A DNA stretch of 64,000 bases from Budorcas taxicolor (GCF_023091745.1 NC_068924.1:64496832-64560831); one strand, 5' to 3'; shown: positions 32,560 to 44,321, counted from the stretch's first letter. Notes: generated by a model from the sequence alone, not told the origin. Program-made: numbers and translations.

Positions 32560-33565
32560 CAAATGTACCTGTCACACAGATCTATCCAATTTTTAACATT
32601 TGCCATTTAGACTCTGATTTCTTAAAGAAAACTGTACTACAGATACTATCAAAGAGTGTCCCTCATCTCATTTCCTTCTCTTCTGCTCAGAGGTCACTGT
32701 TATCCTCATGTTGGCATATAGCCTCTCTGTCCATGTTTGAATCTTTCTTCACATTTGTGTACATCTCTTTCCAATGCATAGTATTTTAAAGTATACACAC
32801 GGTTATCATTCTGTGTGTACTTTTGCAATTTACTTTTTTCATTTATTCTTGTAATTTTGAGGCTTATCCCTGTTACCACATTTTTAAAATTGCTCTAGGG
32901 TGTCTCATTGTATGAAGAGAATAAAATTTGTTCACTCATCTTTTTTTGGCATATGAAAATTTATTACTATCGTGTTTTCACGATAAAATAATTTTTCAAG
33001 ATCATCAAAACTTATGATCTTGGTTTTTTCTTCTTGACTTTGTATAAGGCCAAAAAAGAGACTTTGGCCCCTTGGACAACCTTAAAGAGGGATGTTACCA
33101 ACAGCATGACCTTTGCAACCAAGTCCAGCAACCAGATCTTCATCATTTTCGTTGGTAAGATGCACGCAATCATTGTTGGGTACAAAGACTGAGATTTTTC
33201 TTTTTATCATTCTTGCTTTGCTGAACCCTGACACACTTCCTGATGACAGAATTTGGCTGTTTGGCTTCAACGCCTACTTTCCCAGCACAATTCCCTTTCA
33301 GTCATCTCTTAAGAGGGCATTTAGGTCATGACCATGACCAGCCACACTGCAGTGAAAATCCTTGTGCACCAGAGCAGGACTTCATAATATTCTCAGAGTA
33401 AAATCTTGGATCAAAGGGTTTGCACATCCTCTGCCTGTCTCGATGTGCCAGCTTACCCTCTGAACTGGCCCTACCCATGTATACTGTCATTAGTGGTTTA
33501 TGAGAGCACTTGCTTTCCCACATTTCTTCCAATATTTAGACTTGAGTTCTTAATTAGTTTCCCCA
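32560..33565 (-). mobile_element. Old L1 3' region hosting an RPS23 pseudogene
   Basis: Left part includes GTGTACTTTTGCAATTTACT and GGGTGTCTCATTGTATGAAG; right part includes CTTGGATCAAAGGGTTTGCA and GGTTTATGAGAGCACTTGCT, both matching reverse L1M-type sequence. The pseudogene (about 32941-33300) lies between. Confidence 0.65.
32941..33300 (-). pseudogene. RPS23: RPS23 processed pseudogene, 5'-truncated
   Basis: On the minus strand the text reads [19 protein letters not shown] (about 33213-33275), then after a frameshift [30 protein letters not shown] and, after a stop and another shift, VSFLALYKVKKKKPRS ending at a TAA. These align in order with ribosomal protein S23 of the small subunit. 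The 3' UTR (GTAATAAATTTTCATATGCC) and a seven-base poly(A) at 32941-32947 follow, with no introns, so it arose by LINE-mediated reverse transcription. About the first third of the coding region is missing, along with the start. It is a dead copy inside an old L1. Confidence 0.9.
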
Positions 33566-33796
33566 AGGCCCAAAGTGGTAACTTAGTGTGGTTTCCATGT
33601 CCTTTCCTAGTGAGGGGAGTGTGGTAGGCTGTGGCCAGGCCCCTCTACCTTGCCCCCCCACCAACTCCAAGTCCCTCGGTTGGATGTAGCTGGAGAACTG
33701 AGAGGACGTTTGGCACAGGTGCAAAAAAGAGGTGGTTGCTCCAGGGATGCTATGGCAAGAATTTCCAGGTCTGGAACTCCAGGCCTTAGGCTGGGT

Positions 33797-34014
33797 TGTT
33801 GTTACTACTGTTTAGTCACTCAGTTGCATCCAACTCTTTTGCGACCCCATGGACTGTAGTCCACCAGGCTTCTCTGCTCATGGGATTCTCCAGACAGGAA
33901 TACTGGAGTGGGGTTGCCATGCCCTTCTCCAGGGGATCTTCCCTACCCAGGCACTGGACCTGCGTTTCCTACTTGGCAGGTGGATTCTTTACCACTGAGC
34001 CACCGGGAAGCCCT
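33797..34014 (-). mobile_element. Bov-tA SINE
   Basis: Starts TTGTTGTTACTACTGTTTAG, continues CAACTCTTTTGCGACCCCAT, and ends in the tRNA-like head TTCTTTACCACTGAGCCACC. The flanks TTAGGCTGGG and CTAGGGCTGGG are similar and may be the target duplication. Confidence 0.9.
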
Positions 34015-34279
34015 AGGGCTGGGGAATCAGGTCTAATTCTGCTGGAGGGTTGAATGTTTGCCTTCTACGTGGATTCTGGATGCTCCTATTAGGGCTCAGC
34101 TTCTCCAAGGCAGGTCTGGGGTTCTCTGTCTTGGTTGGTGTTTTGCTTTGTGAAAGCTACTGAGATCACTGAACTAAGGGTGCTCCCTGGTGAGAAAACC
34201 AGCAAAACAGTGGGGAGCCACTTTCTAGACCCCACTTCTGGTGGAGGTTTTGAGGAGCGATGGCTCGGAAGGCAGGCAG

Positions 34280-34455
34280 GCTCTTGAATTACGTGGTCCG
34301 GGTTCAGATCCTGATTATGTCACCTTAGGCCAGTTGCAGAGCCTCTCTGTACCTTCATGAGCTCTTTCCCTGGAAAAGGGAGATACTATAGCATTCTTGG
34401 GGAGAGTGGATGAGGTCGTGCATGCAAGGTACTTACTCCCAGTGCCTGGTACTTC
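34280..34455 (+). mobile_element. MIR SINE remnant
   Basis: GGTCCGGGTTCAGATCCTGA (B-box region) followed by GGCCAGTTGCAGAGCCTCTC and TTACTCCCAGTGCCTGGTAC. Confidence 0.75.
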
Positions 34456-36025
34456 TGCAGCATCACCACATGCTTACTAATTCGTGCTCTGAGGCTGGGT
34501 TTGAGGGATGGGGGTGTTGTCTATGTCCGAATTCCCAATCCTGGTACTGAAGTGGGGGCTCAGTGAATGGTTGTTGAGTGAATGTATGGATTTCTACTTA
34601 GGTATGAACTTTGTGTTTTACTTTAGGAGCAATGGGAATGTTTTCAACCAGGGACCTATGTGATTCCAGTGGTGGTCTTGAAACACGAAATGAGGACTCT
34701 TGGTCCACCTGGCATTTTCATTCCTGAAATATCTGGTCACCAACCATGAAATCAGGTGTTTCTGACTCATTTTCACACTGACTTTGAAAAATCATTCTTC
34801 CCATTTCCTCTCTCCCCGAGATGTTTTTTCTTTGCCTTCTTGGCTTTTCTGAAACATATTCAGAACTTTTTTTTCCTTTGATGACTTTGAAATACCCAAG
34901 TATTTGGAGTTTGCATTTGAGCTTGTCTCTAAGTTCTAGAGAGTACTCTTCTTTATGACCTAGGACATTCTGAAGGGTCAGTGCTAAGTTAGACACTGGA
35001 AGGAGAGTCCTGAGAATTCTGGATATGTCGTAGGTCTGCTGCAAGTTCAGATGGCTCATCACAGTCTCTTTTGCCTCTACAGAATCCTTTTTTCTATTTT
35101 TATATCAAAGAGGGTATACACACCCTGTGGGGCCATCGTGCAGACTAAGTAACTGATGATAATTTTCCATATATTGGTTCTGCTCTGACTTCAAGGAAAT
35201 GAACAGCTTGCTTCTGGGCGGTTCATTAAGTTTCCTCGTTCTCTGGAGCACCTCCTTTTAAATGAGTTCCTAAGGTGAACAAAAGAGCCTCAAAGATTTT
35301 GAAATAGGAATGCCCTTCCTCTAAGTACATTTAGAGGAAGACACACAGGCTATTCCCTTATCTGTTTAAATAATTTTCATTTATTTGAGAGATGGAGGAT
35401 GCGAGCAGAATGGAATGAAATTGAACTCTCTCTGGACTTGAGTTATTTGCACACATAGGGCATCATACAAAGGCCATTTAGTGTTCCGGAAACCCAGGGG
35501 AACAGGGAACAAAGAGAGTAAAAGGCTGGCTTTGTAAAACAAATAAATAGCAATGCCACATGGAAAGGGTGACTTGAGTGAAGGGAGGGAAATAACATGG
35601 TAAAGACGAAAGCAAAAGAAGACATAATTGAAACAACACGGAAATCAGAGTGCAAAGTTGTAAATGTTAATGGAAGAGCAGAGTTGAGTCATGTACCGAC
35701 CATTAGCCAGATCTGTGGACAGAGGATGGGCCAGCCTGTGGGGACAATGGATTTCAATCCCATTGGATTCGAATTTTAATTACTATTCATTTGTATTGCC
35801 TGGGATTTGGGGATGAACATATTTGTGTTCGTATACATGTATATGTATCCACACACACATACACAGCCCTTATACAGACGTGTGTGTTTATACATATATA
35901 TGAACATACTGTCTTTTGTTCTGGGAAGAAGTTCAGCATTAGACATAGGAGGTCATCACATTACATCTACTTCTCTATTTTACTTTTTTCTGCGTCTATT
36001 GAGATGACCATATATATATATATAT
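34456..36025. other. Intron 1 stretch, mostly unique
   Basis: No exon found. The 114-residue minus frame at 34718-35062 has a plain charged composition and no known domain. A degenerate CA/TA tract lies at 35835-35900. Confidence 0.4.
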
Positions 36026-36029
36026 TTTT

Positions 36030-36217
36030 TTAAATATATTTTTGTTTATTATTTGGTTGTACCAAATGAATAGGTCTTAGTTGTGGCACATGGGATTTTT
36101 AGTTGCAGCATGCCTTAATTGTAGCCTGTGGGATCTAGTTTTGTGACCAGGGATCGAATCTGGGCCCCCAGTACTGGGAGTGCAAAGTGTTAGCCTTTGG
36201 ACCACCAGGGAAGTCCC
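36030..36217 (-). mobile_element. CHR-family tRNA-Glu SINE
   Basis: Reverse orientation: GTTGTGGCACATGGGATTTT, CCAGGGATCGAATCTGGGCC and TTTGGACCACCAGGGAAGTC, the typical head of this cetartiodactyl SINE. An (AT)n run at 36009-36025 lies at its tail. Confidence 0.85.
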
Positions 36218-36734
36218 TGCTTCTCTTTTTTAGATCAATCTAGTGGGTATGGTCACTGGCTTCTTAGAACAATTACTTATTGTTCCCCTACTTGTGAGGC
36301 CCTGTGGCAGGTACTGGTGGGTGTGCAGAGCTTCCCTGACCTTAACTGAGTGTTTAGCACAAGAGGGAAGATGTGCACGTAGGTCTGAGTAAGGCGTATG
36401 TGATTGTGCTGAGTGATGCAGTTAGGAGAATGGCTCAGACCCGATGCTGCCCGAGTTCAGAGGAGGATCACACCTCTTCCGACTGTGATGGACACACAGG
36501 GGTTGTGAAGGAGTCCCTGATATAAGCTTGGGTGAAAGAGTGGGAGTAAGGTTGGAATTCCAAGTTTGCAAGGGCAGAGTCCCAGAGGTGGGAAGGTGTA
36601 CGGTGTATCTGGGGAGCCACCAGGGTTACAGTTTTGTAGGAGTCTCAAGGAGCAGTGGGAGATAGAGCTGGGAAAAGGGCCTATCTATTATGAAGACTGC
36701 TTCTGCTTAGCTGCGTTCTAGTTAATGGCACTGA

Positions 36735-36905
36735 CTGTGTCCCAGGCACTGTGGAAAGTCCTTTACACACATGCTTTTGTCACACCTTCTCAAGATCCCT
36801 GTGAAATAAGGACGGTCACCATCATGGCTTCATCTAGTAGGAGACTGATGCTCAGAGAAGCGAAGCAACTCGTCTGGACTTGGGTGAGAGCTAATCTGTG
36901 GACCC
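36735..36905 (-). mobile_element. MIR SINE remnant
   Basis: TGTCCCAGGCACTGTGGAAA, ACTGATGCTCAGAGAAGCGA and similar match the reverse MIR core. Confidence 0.7.
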
Positions 36906-37809
36906 TGGGCTGTATTAGCAGCAGGGCCTGTGCTTTGGTGGTAAGGTCGTGATGACAGTGATGATCAGAGATGCCAGTGAGAGCTCAGGCTTTTGTGCTC
37001 AGCCTTGGGAAGCCCTTATGTTGATCAAATCCGTTTGGAAAGATTGGGGTAATCTGAGTAATGAGGGCCTGTCTTGGGCTGTCAGATTCAGGAAGAGGTC
37101 TGAATTTGGAGACCTTGGAGTGAGCGGTTTCCCCTGAATGGCAAGAGCAGGAGCTGAGTTTGTAAATTAGGGTAAGACCTTGAGCTGGCGAGGAAGTGGA
37201 GGCAGCCGTGCACCACTGATGGGCATTGTTGGGTGACTCCCACGCTTGAATTAATGGACCAGGAAAATAATGAAAAGTAAACCAAGAAAGGTTAGACTTC
37301 TCATGTTGCCTCATTTACTTTTATTTGATCCAATGGAAAAAAATCACCTTTTTTATTCTAGCACTGCCATTTTATAATAGAAATCACATTTTAATTCGAC
37401 AGTTTTGGAGTGTCTCATTCTCAGAACAAAGGCTGTTCCTTTAATTGGGGTAAGTTTAATTCTAAGAAGAACTGAAGCAACTGTTCCTTCCATTTCTGAT
37501 TTCATTGCTGACCGCTGAATGCTTTGCAGAGGACCAAGGTGTTCTTGCAGCGTGCACTTGGGAACTGTGGGTGGAGGCTGTGCTGTCCCGAGGTGTGACT
37601 GCAGGGGAAGGAAACTGGAGGCAGAGACTGGGGGCCGCGGGAGGATGTTGGTAACTGGCTTTCGGTATGTGAGTCTTTAGGATTTAGGGAGGGTTTACTG
37701 TGACAGGGAGCCCTGCCGATGTTGAGAGGAACTGGGGAGGCCTCCTGAGAGCACAGGAGGGCGAGACATGCCTGAGAGATGAGGGAGGGAAGTGGAAGGG
37801 AGAGGGAGT
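36906..37809. other. Intron 1 stretch with nothing recognised
   Basis: No gene or strong repeat; frames near 105 residues on the minus strand lack domains. Confidence 0.4.
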
Positions 37810-37990
37810 CTGACATTTATGTAGCGCCTGCTAGAGGTGCATCATGAGAGATCTCTCACGTAACCCTCATAAAATGTCTCTGGGAGGCAGAGGCACTGTT
37901 ATCCCCATTTTATAGATGAGGAAACTGAAACTGCAGACGTTGGAGGTACCGAAGTCACCTCACAGCCACATCGCAGAGTTGGGGTTCACC
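37810..37990 (-). mobile_element. MIR SINE
   Basis: ATCCCCATTTTATAGATGAG GAAACTGAAACTG and the ACATTTATGTAGCGCCTGCT end are unmistakable reverse MIR. Confidence 0.88.
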
Positions 37991-39000
37991 TGCTGTTTGG
38001 AACCTAAAGGGTGACTTCTGTATTTGGAGTAACAGTCGTGATGTGTTGGGGGCCCCTGCGTTTCCTGGTCCAGGCCCGACTCCCTCCCAGCTGTGTGGCT
38101 GCCCTCTCTCCCATTGGCCCAAACCCCTCGAAGGCCCTCCCGGAAAACTCATAACGCAGTCTTTGAATGGCTGCCCAAGAACGGTTTTCAGATTTTCAGC
38201 CATTTTTCTCTTCTAATGGAAGCTCCGTTTGGCTAGTGGGTTAATGGGTCCCAACTTATCCCAGGCCACTTACTTGCTAATTTTCGAGCATGAACCGTGG
38301 AGAAGATCCACCCTCAGGAGCTTATGCCTTAATGAGCCTAGTCAAAGTCGATCTCAAGTCGTGGGCATCAGCTTTGATTGCGGTGATGGGCATTTGGGTC
38401 CCAAATCATCATTTGGGCTGCGTCCATGATTTATTCATCACTTCCTTGGCCTCCCTGTCTCCCAAGGAGGACCCCGCCTTGGCTCCGGGCTCTATCTCTC
38501 TGTGCTCCCTGTGGGGCCTCACGTCTGGATGTTTCTCACAGCTGGATGTTTCTCACAGCTGGAAGGCAGCCAGATGTTGGAAGCAGTGGTGCACACCTTG
38601 GGTAAACCGTTTTTCAGCAGCCTGTGGGGCTCCTTACTGGCAGACCAGCTCTTCCGCCTGCTCCTCCTCCCAGACATGTGGGGCCAACGTGTGGGTACAC
38701 GTTTGCTCAGAGACCCACTGATAAAATATTTACATCAGTGACTTGGTCCCAGACCCTGATGGTGTGTCTTAAAAGTTTTAACAACACATCAGCCCTCAGG
38801 ATACAGGCATGTTGGCTTTTGGCTTCTTGCGGTTTTTGTTTTTACGAGGCGTGGAGAAGCGGGGGCTGGTCTTCTGGGCCTTTCCAGATGGCTGGCTGCT
38901 GTGTGGGAGAAACGGCTGCCTTGTGTGGCTTGGTGAGCGCTCTGTGTGCCCCCTGGCAGCCTTCTTAGTGCTTGGCATCCTTATCCCTTGAACCCTCTCA
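37991..39000. other. Intron 1 stretch, unique, with a 17-bp tandem duplication
   Basis: CTGGATGTTTCTCACAG occurs twice in a row at 38525-38541 and 38542-38558. Otherwise nothing is recognised. The 143-residue + frame (38290-38721) is cysteine-rich in part but lacks LDLa spacing and flanking splice signals. Confidence 0.5.
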
Positions 39001-39004
39001 CCAT

Positions 39005-39410
39005 CTTCTGGGTGGGTTGAATTATGTCCCCCCCCCAAAACGATATGTTCATGTCCTCACCCCTGGTATCTGTGGATGCGATCTTATTTGGCAATGGGGT
39101 CTTTGCAAATGTACTAATAGTAAAGGTGATATTCTACTGGATTAGGGTGGGCTCACGTTCCAAGGACTGATGTGCTTAAGAGGAGGGGATGCACAAACAG
39201 ATACACCCAGAGAGTGATGGCTGTGTGAAGACAGAGGCAGAGATTGGAGTGATGTTTGTACAAGCCAAGGAGCGCCAAGGATTTCTGGTCACCATGGAAG
39301 CTAGGAGAGAGGCCAAGAAGCATCTCCCTGGAGCCTTCAGAGAGAGCGTAGCCCTTCTAATACCTTCGTTAATTTATAGCCTCCAGAACTGAAAGAGAAT
39401 ACATTTGGGT
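39005..39410 (+). mobile_element. MLT1-type MaLR LTR
   Basis: GGGTTGAATTATGTCCCCCC, ACTGGATTAGGGTGGGCTCA, GAGATTGGAGTGATGTTTGT, CAAGCCAAGGAGCGCCAAGG and AGCCTCCAGAACTGAAAGAG are in MLT1 order. Solitary LTR. Confidence 0.88.
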
Positions 39411-39990
39411 TTTTTTTGGAAGGATAGTTAATTTGCAATGTTCTATGTTAGTTTCAAGTGTACAGCAAAGTGATCCAGTTATATATACCTATACACACAC
39501 ACACACACACACGTATTCTTTTCAGATTCTTCTCCATTAATAGATTATTACAACATATTTAGTAGAGTTCTCCATGCTATAAAGCAGGTCCTTGTTTACT
39601 GTTTTATATATAGTAATGTGTATATGTTAATCCCAAATTCCTAATTTATCTCCCCTCATCCCCTTTAGTACTGTAAGTTATCAGTTTGTTTCTTATGTCT
39701 GTGCGTCTGCTTATGTTTTGTATATAAGTTCATTTGTATCATTTTTTAGATTCCATGTATAAGTGATATTATACGGTGTCTGTCTGTCTTTCTCTGACTT
39801 ACCTCGCTTAGTATTAATAGGATAATCTCCAGGTTCATCCATGTTGGTTTCAAGTGGCATTATTTCATTCTTCTTTATGGCTAATATTCCATCATATTCC
39901 ATCATATTTATGTATCATATCTTCTTTATCAGTCCCTCTGTTGATGGACATTTAGGTTGCTTCTATGTCTTAGCTATTGTAGATTTCTCT
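39411..39990 (-). mobile_element. L1 3' region
   Basis: Reverse ruminant L1 tail: TTTCAAGTGTACAGCAAAGT, TATATGTTAATCCCAAATTC, TTTAGATTCCATGTATAAGT, GGACATTTAGGTTGCTTCTA. An (AC)n run at 39492-39512 interrupts it. ATTCCATCAT is duplicated near 39887-39906. Confidence 0.9.
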
Positions 39991-40016
39991 TGTTTTAAGC
40001 CACCCATTCATGTGTT

Positions 40017-40226
40017 CTAAGTCGCTTCAGTTGTGTCCGACTCTTGGCGACCCTATGGACCGGACTGTAGCCCACCACGCTCCTCTGTTCATGGGATTCT
40101 CGGGGCAAGAATACTGCCATGCCCTCCTCCCAGGGATTTTCCTAACCTCAGGATGGAACCCGAGTCTCTGTGTCTCCTGCATTGGCAGGCAGGTTCTTTA
40201 CCACGTGTGCCACCTGAGAAGCCCGA
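40017..40226 (-). mobile_element. Bov-tA SINE
   Basis: CTAAGTCGCTTCAGTTGTGT, CTGTAGCCCACCACGCTCCT and GCAGGTTCTTTACCACGTGT show a full reverse Bov-tA with a small loss near AATACTGCCATGCC. Confidence 0.9.
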
Positions 40227-40984
40227 GCCACCTAGTTTGTGGCAACTTATTAAGCAGAACTAGGAACCAGTGCAGAAGGAATTACCTGGAAGAGAATTAA
40301 CCTCATTTGCCGACGCACAAACCAAGGCTCAGATGTAGTGAGCTTTCTGCCCCAGGTCACTCAGCTCCTGTGTGGAGGCGGGAGTGAGGGGTCGTGTGGT
40401 ACTGCAGCCAAGGTCGTGCTTTCAAGGTGAGATGGGGACTCTGATGGCTGTTATCTGGGTCACCCTAATGAGGAGCTGGGACTCAGAGGGAGGTCACCCA
40501 ATTGCAGTTTAGATCTGCTTTTCGATCTGGATTCAGCCAGATGTTTTTCTGAGTATGACTCAGGGGAAACCCTTGCTTTGGCTGAAGGGACACAGCTGTT
40601 TTCTGTCCAGGGAACCCGAGTGTTGTTTGAAGATGTCATATCTTTTCCGTGTCATGACATGTATATTCAGGGAGGCTCATTGTCATCAAGGACCAAACTT
40701 CATTCTACAGAGGGGTTATCCCACTTGCCCCGAATCTGTCAGTAGTTGGAAGAAAAGAGAAATAACAGAAGGTGTCATCCTTCTTGATCTCTCTAATCCT
40801 GTCTCTTCCCAGCTGTGCTCTTATCTCTGCCTGCTTCTGTTCTCTGTCCTTGTTCTCAGCTGGGGGTGGGGTGAGGGGGAGGAACAGAAGTAGGCAGGGG
40901 TCGCATGTTGGAAAGATATTATTCTGAGGCCAGTGGGTCACCCATAATAAAGGTTTATATGGGAGGGAGCGTCGTGAATGTCGG
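40227..40984. other. Intron 1 stretch, one weak MIR
   Basis: A weak reverse MIR core appears at about 40290-40420 (ACCAAGGCTCAGATGTAGTG, GCCCCAGGTCACTCAGCTCC). Nothing else is recognised. Confidence 0.4.
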
Positions 40985-41370
40985 ATATTAATATGGGATG
41001 AATTGTGCCAGTCTGCCTTTCCCCAATTCACACACATGTTGAAACCCTAAGCCCTGTACCTCAAAGTGGGTATCTTTAAAGAGAGAGAGAGGGCCTTTAA
41101 AGAGGTGATTAAATTAAAATGAGGCTAAGGTGGGCCCTTGTCCCGTCTGACCGGTGTCCCTTCTAAAAGAGGAAATTTGGACACACAGAGAGAGACCACG
41201 GATGCAGGCATGCAGAGGAAAGTCCACGTGAGGTCGCAGCGAGGAGGGGCCGTGTGCAAGCCAAGGAGAGAGGTCTCAGGAGAAACCAAGACTGCCCACA
41301 CCTTGATCTTAGACTTCTAGTTTCCAGAAGTGTGAAAAAATAAATTTGTGTTGTTTAAGCCATTCAGTCT
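40985..41370 (+). mobile_element. MLT1-type MaLR LTR
   Basis: ACATGTTGAAACCCTAAGCC, GGCTAAGGTGGGCCCTTGTC, CAAGCCAAGGAGAGAGGTCT and GTGTTGTTTAAGCCATTCAG. Solitary and somewhat shortened. Confidence 0.82.
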
Positions 41371-42070
41371 GAGCAGACTCACATAAACATTTCAAAGATG
41401 AGTGTAGCAGCTCATCTAGGGAGAGGGGGGTGATTTGTGGGCACTCGGAGCAGCTGGGAGCTTGCAGGGGAGAAATTACGATGGCCTCACTAGGGTGGTG
41501 ACTGCAGAGATGGAAGAAAGTGGTTGGGTTACAGAACAGCATACAGGTAGAATCCACTGGGGCTTGTCATCCATTACTAGGAGGAGGCCCTAGTGAGGGG
41601 AATGAACCCAAGAAGACCCTGCATTTCTGTCTGGGTGAATAGGTGGTGTTTCTGCCTGGTAGCTCTGTTCAATAGGATCCAGGGGACCTCCTGCAGGTGT
41701 GGGGGACCAGGAGTCCGAGTTATCTGTGCAAAGAACCCAATTCCTGGGTTTTTTATCTGGAGCTCAGAGGAGAGCTCTGGGCATTGGTGGAGACTTGGAA
41801 AGCGACGGGAAAATCCTAAAAGAGGAAGAACAGAAGAGGAACCTTGATGGCTTAGACAGGTTCATCATGATTTGTCTTTAAACTGGCAATAACTATAGTG
41901 GTTCAAAATTTAAGGAAAATATGGTGAAAAAGTAGTTCTCTCTCTGTCTCCCCAAGTTGCTTCACTATGCAGTTTACCAGTTACAGTTATGCTAGCTCTG
42001 CAGCGCAGAGGAAACCAGCTCTCAGATTCTTGGGTGTTCTTTCAGAGATAGCTGTTCATGGCTACACAAC
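41371..42070. other. Intron 1 stretch with nothing recognised
   Basis: No gene or clear repeat identified. Confidence 0.4.
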
Positions 42071-42967
42071 ATATCAGTTCAGTTCAGTTCATTTCAGTTC
42101 AGTCGCTCAGTCGTGTCTGACTCTTTGCGACCCCACAAATTGCAGCACGTCAGGCCTCCCTGTCCATCACCAACTCCCGGAGTTCACTCAGACTCACGTC
42201 CATTGAGTCAGTGATGCCATCCAGCCATCTCATCCTCTGTCGTCCCCTTCTCCTCCTGCCCCCAATCCCTCCCAGCATCAGGGTCTTTTCCAATGAGTCA
42301 ACTCTTCACATGAGGTGGCCAAAGTACTGGAGTTTCAGCTTCAGCATCATTCCTTCCAAAGAAATCCCAGAGCTAATCTCCTTCAGAATGGACTGGTTGC
42401 ATCTCCTTGCAGTCCAAGGGACTCTCAAGAGTCTTCTCCAACACCACAGTTCAAAAGCATCAATTCTTCGGTGCTCAGCCTTCTTCACAGTCCAACTCTC
42501 ACATCCATACATGACCACAGGAAAAAACGTAGCCTTGACTAGACGGACCTTTGTTGGCTAAGCAATGTCTCTCCTTTTCAATATGCTATCTAGGTTGGTC
42601 ATAACTTTCCTTCCAATGAGTAAGCGTCTTTTAATTTCATGGCTGCAGCCACCATCTGCAGTGATTTTGGAGCCCCCCAAAATAAAATCTGACACTGTTT
42701 CCACTGTTTCCCCATCTATTTCCCATGAAGTGATGGGACCAGATGCCATGGTCTTCGTTTTCTGAATGTTGAGCTTTAAGCCAACTTTTTCACTCTCCAT
42801 TTTCACTTTCATCAAGAGGCTTTTTAGTTCCTCTTCACTTTCTGCCATAAGGGTGGTGTCATCTGCATATCTGAGGTTATTGATATTTCTCCCAGCAATC
42901 TTGATTCCAGCTTGTGCTTCTTCCAGCCCAGCATTTCTCATGATGTACTCTGCATATAAGTTAACTA

Positions 42968-43087
42968 AGTGAAAGTGAAGTCACTCAGTCGTGTCGGACA
43001 CTTTGCGACCCGTGGTCTGTAGCCCACCAAGCTCCTCCGTCCATGGGATTCTCCAGGCAAGAATACTGGAGTGGGTTGCCATTTCCT
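42968..43087 (-). mobile_element. BovA-type SINE fragment inside the BovB reverse transcriptase
   Basis: GTGAAAGTGAAGTCACTCAG to GAGTGGGTTGCCATTTCCT is one BovA unit. BovB sequence stops at CATATAAGTTAACTAA and resumes at GCAGGGTGACAATATACAAC. The minus frame 42965-43459 reads from reverse transcriptase straight into SINE sequence. Confidence 0.88.
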
Positions 43088-43902
43088 GAAGCAGGGTGAC
43101 AATATACAACCTTGACATACTCCTTTTCCTATTTGGAACCAGTCTGTTGTTCCATGTCCAGTTCTAACTGTTGCTTCCTGACCTACATTTAGGTTTCTCG
43201 AGAGGCAGGTCAGGTGGTCTGGTATTCCCATCTCTTTCAGAATTTTCCACAGTTTATTGTGATCCACACAGTCAAAGGCTTTGGCATAGTCAAGAAAGCA
43301 GAAATAGATGGTTTTCTGGAACTCTCTTGCTTTTTCCATGATCCAGAGGATGTTAGCAATTTGATCTCTGGTTCCTCTGCCTTTTCTGAAACCAGCTTGA
43401 ACATCTGGAAGTTCATGGTTCACGTACTGTTGAAGCCTGGCTTGGAGAATTTTGAGCATTACTTTACTAGCGTGTGAGATGAGTGCAATTGTGCAGTAGT
43501 TTGAGCATTCTTTGGCATTGCCTTTCTTTGGGATTGGAATGAAAACTGACCTTTTCCAGTCCTGTGGCCACTGCTGAGTTTTCCTAATTTACTGGCATAT
43601 TGAGTGCAGCACTTTACCAGTATCGTATTTCAGGATTTGAAATAGCTCAACTGGAATTCCATCACCTCCACTAGCTTTGTTCATAGTGATGCTTTCTAAG
43701 GCCCACTTGACTTCACATTCCAGGATGTCTGGCTCTAGGTGAGTGATCACACCATTGTGATTATCTTGGTCGGAAGCTCTTTTTTGTACAGTTCTTAGGT
43801 GTATTCTTGCCACCTCTTCTTAATATCTTCTGCTTCTGTTAGGTCCATACCATTTCTGTCCTTTATCGAGCGCATCTTTGCATGAAACGTTCCCTTGGTA
43901 TC

Positions 43903-43939
43903 TCTAATTTTCTTTTCTTTTTTTTTTTCTAATTTTCTT
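43903..43939 (-). repeat. T-rich tract flanked by a perfect 12-bp direct repeat
   Basis: TCTAATTTTCTT at 43903-43914 is repeated at 43928-43939 with 13 bases (all T but one C) between. On the minus strand this is an A-rich insertion within BovB with its target duplicated. Confidence 0.8.
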
Positions 43940-44321
43940 GAAGAGATCTCTAGTCTTTCCCATTCTGTTCTTTTCCTCTATTTCTTTGCATTGATCACTG
44001 AGGAAGGCTTTCTTATCTGTTTTTGCTATTCTTTGGAACTCTGCATTCAGATGCGTATATCTTTCCTTTTCTCCTTCGCTTTTTGCTTCTCTTCTTTTCA
44101 CAGCTATTTGTAAGCCCTCCTCAGACAGCCATTTTGCCTTTTTGCATTTCTTTTCTATGGGGATGGTATTGATCCCTGTTTCCTGTACAATGTCAGGAAC
44201 CTCCATCCATCGTTCATCAGGCACTCTATCTATCAGATCTAGTCCCTTAAATCTATTTCTCACTTCCACTGTGTAATCATAAGGGATTTGATTTAGGTCA
44301 TAACATATAACATATGATATA

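Larger units (their letters stand above)
42075..44312 (-). pseudogene. BovB LINE, longest copy here, broken by a SINE
   Basis: On the minus strand it runs from the region between endonuclease and reverse transcriptase (near 44312) to the BovB 3' end (about 42075). Readable in order: MNKASGGDGIPVELFQILKY, KILQARLQQYVNHELPDVQA, motif A with FLDYAKAFDCVDHNKLWKIL, motif B region IGKGVCQGCILSPC, then the SINE, then LRYADDTTLMAESEEELKSL and the C-terminal domain. Motif A and the YADD box are both intact, unlike the copies at 10955 and 26337. The SINE, several frameshifts, an A-rich insertion at 43915-43927 and loss of the endonuclease make it inactive. Confidence 0.93.

Noticed and set aside
34718..35062. 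114-residue minus frame as a small gene
   Set aside because: No domain, no promoter or splice context; expected by chance in 50 kb of intron.
38290..38721. Cysteine-containing + frame considered as LDLRAD3 exon 2
   Set aside because: No acceptor with the right phase and no LDLa spacing of six cysteines with the acidic calcium-binding SDE motif.
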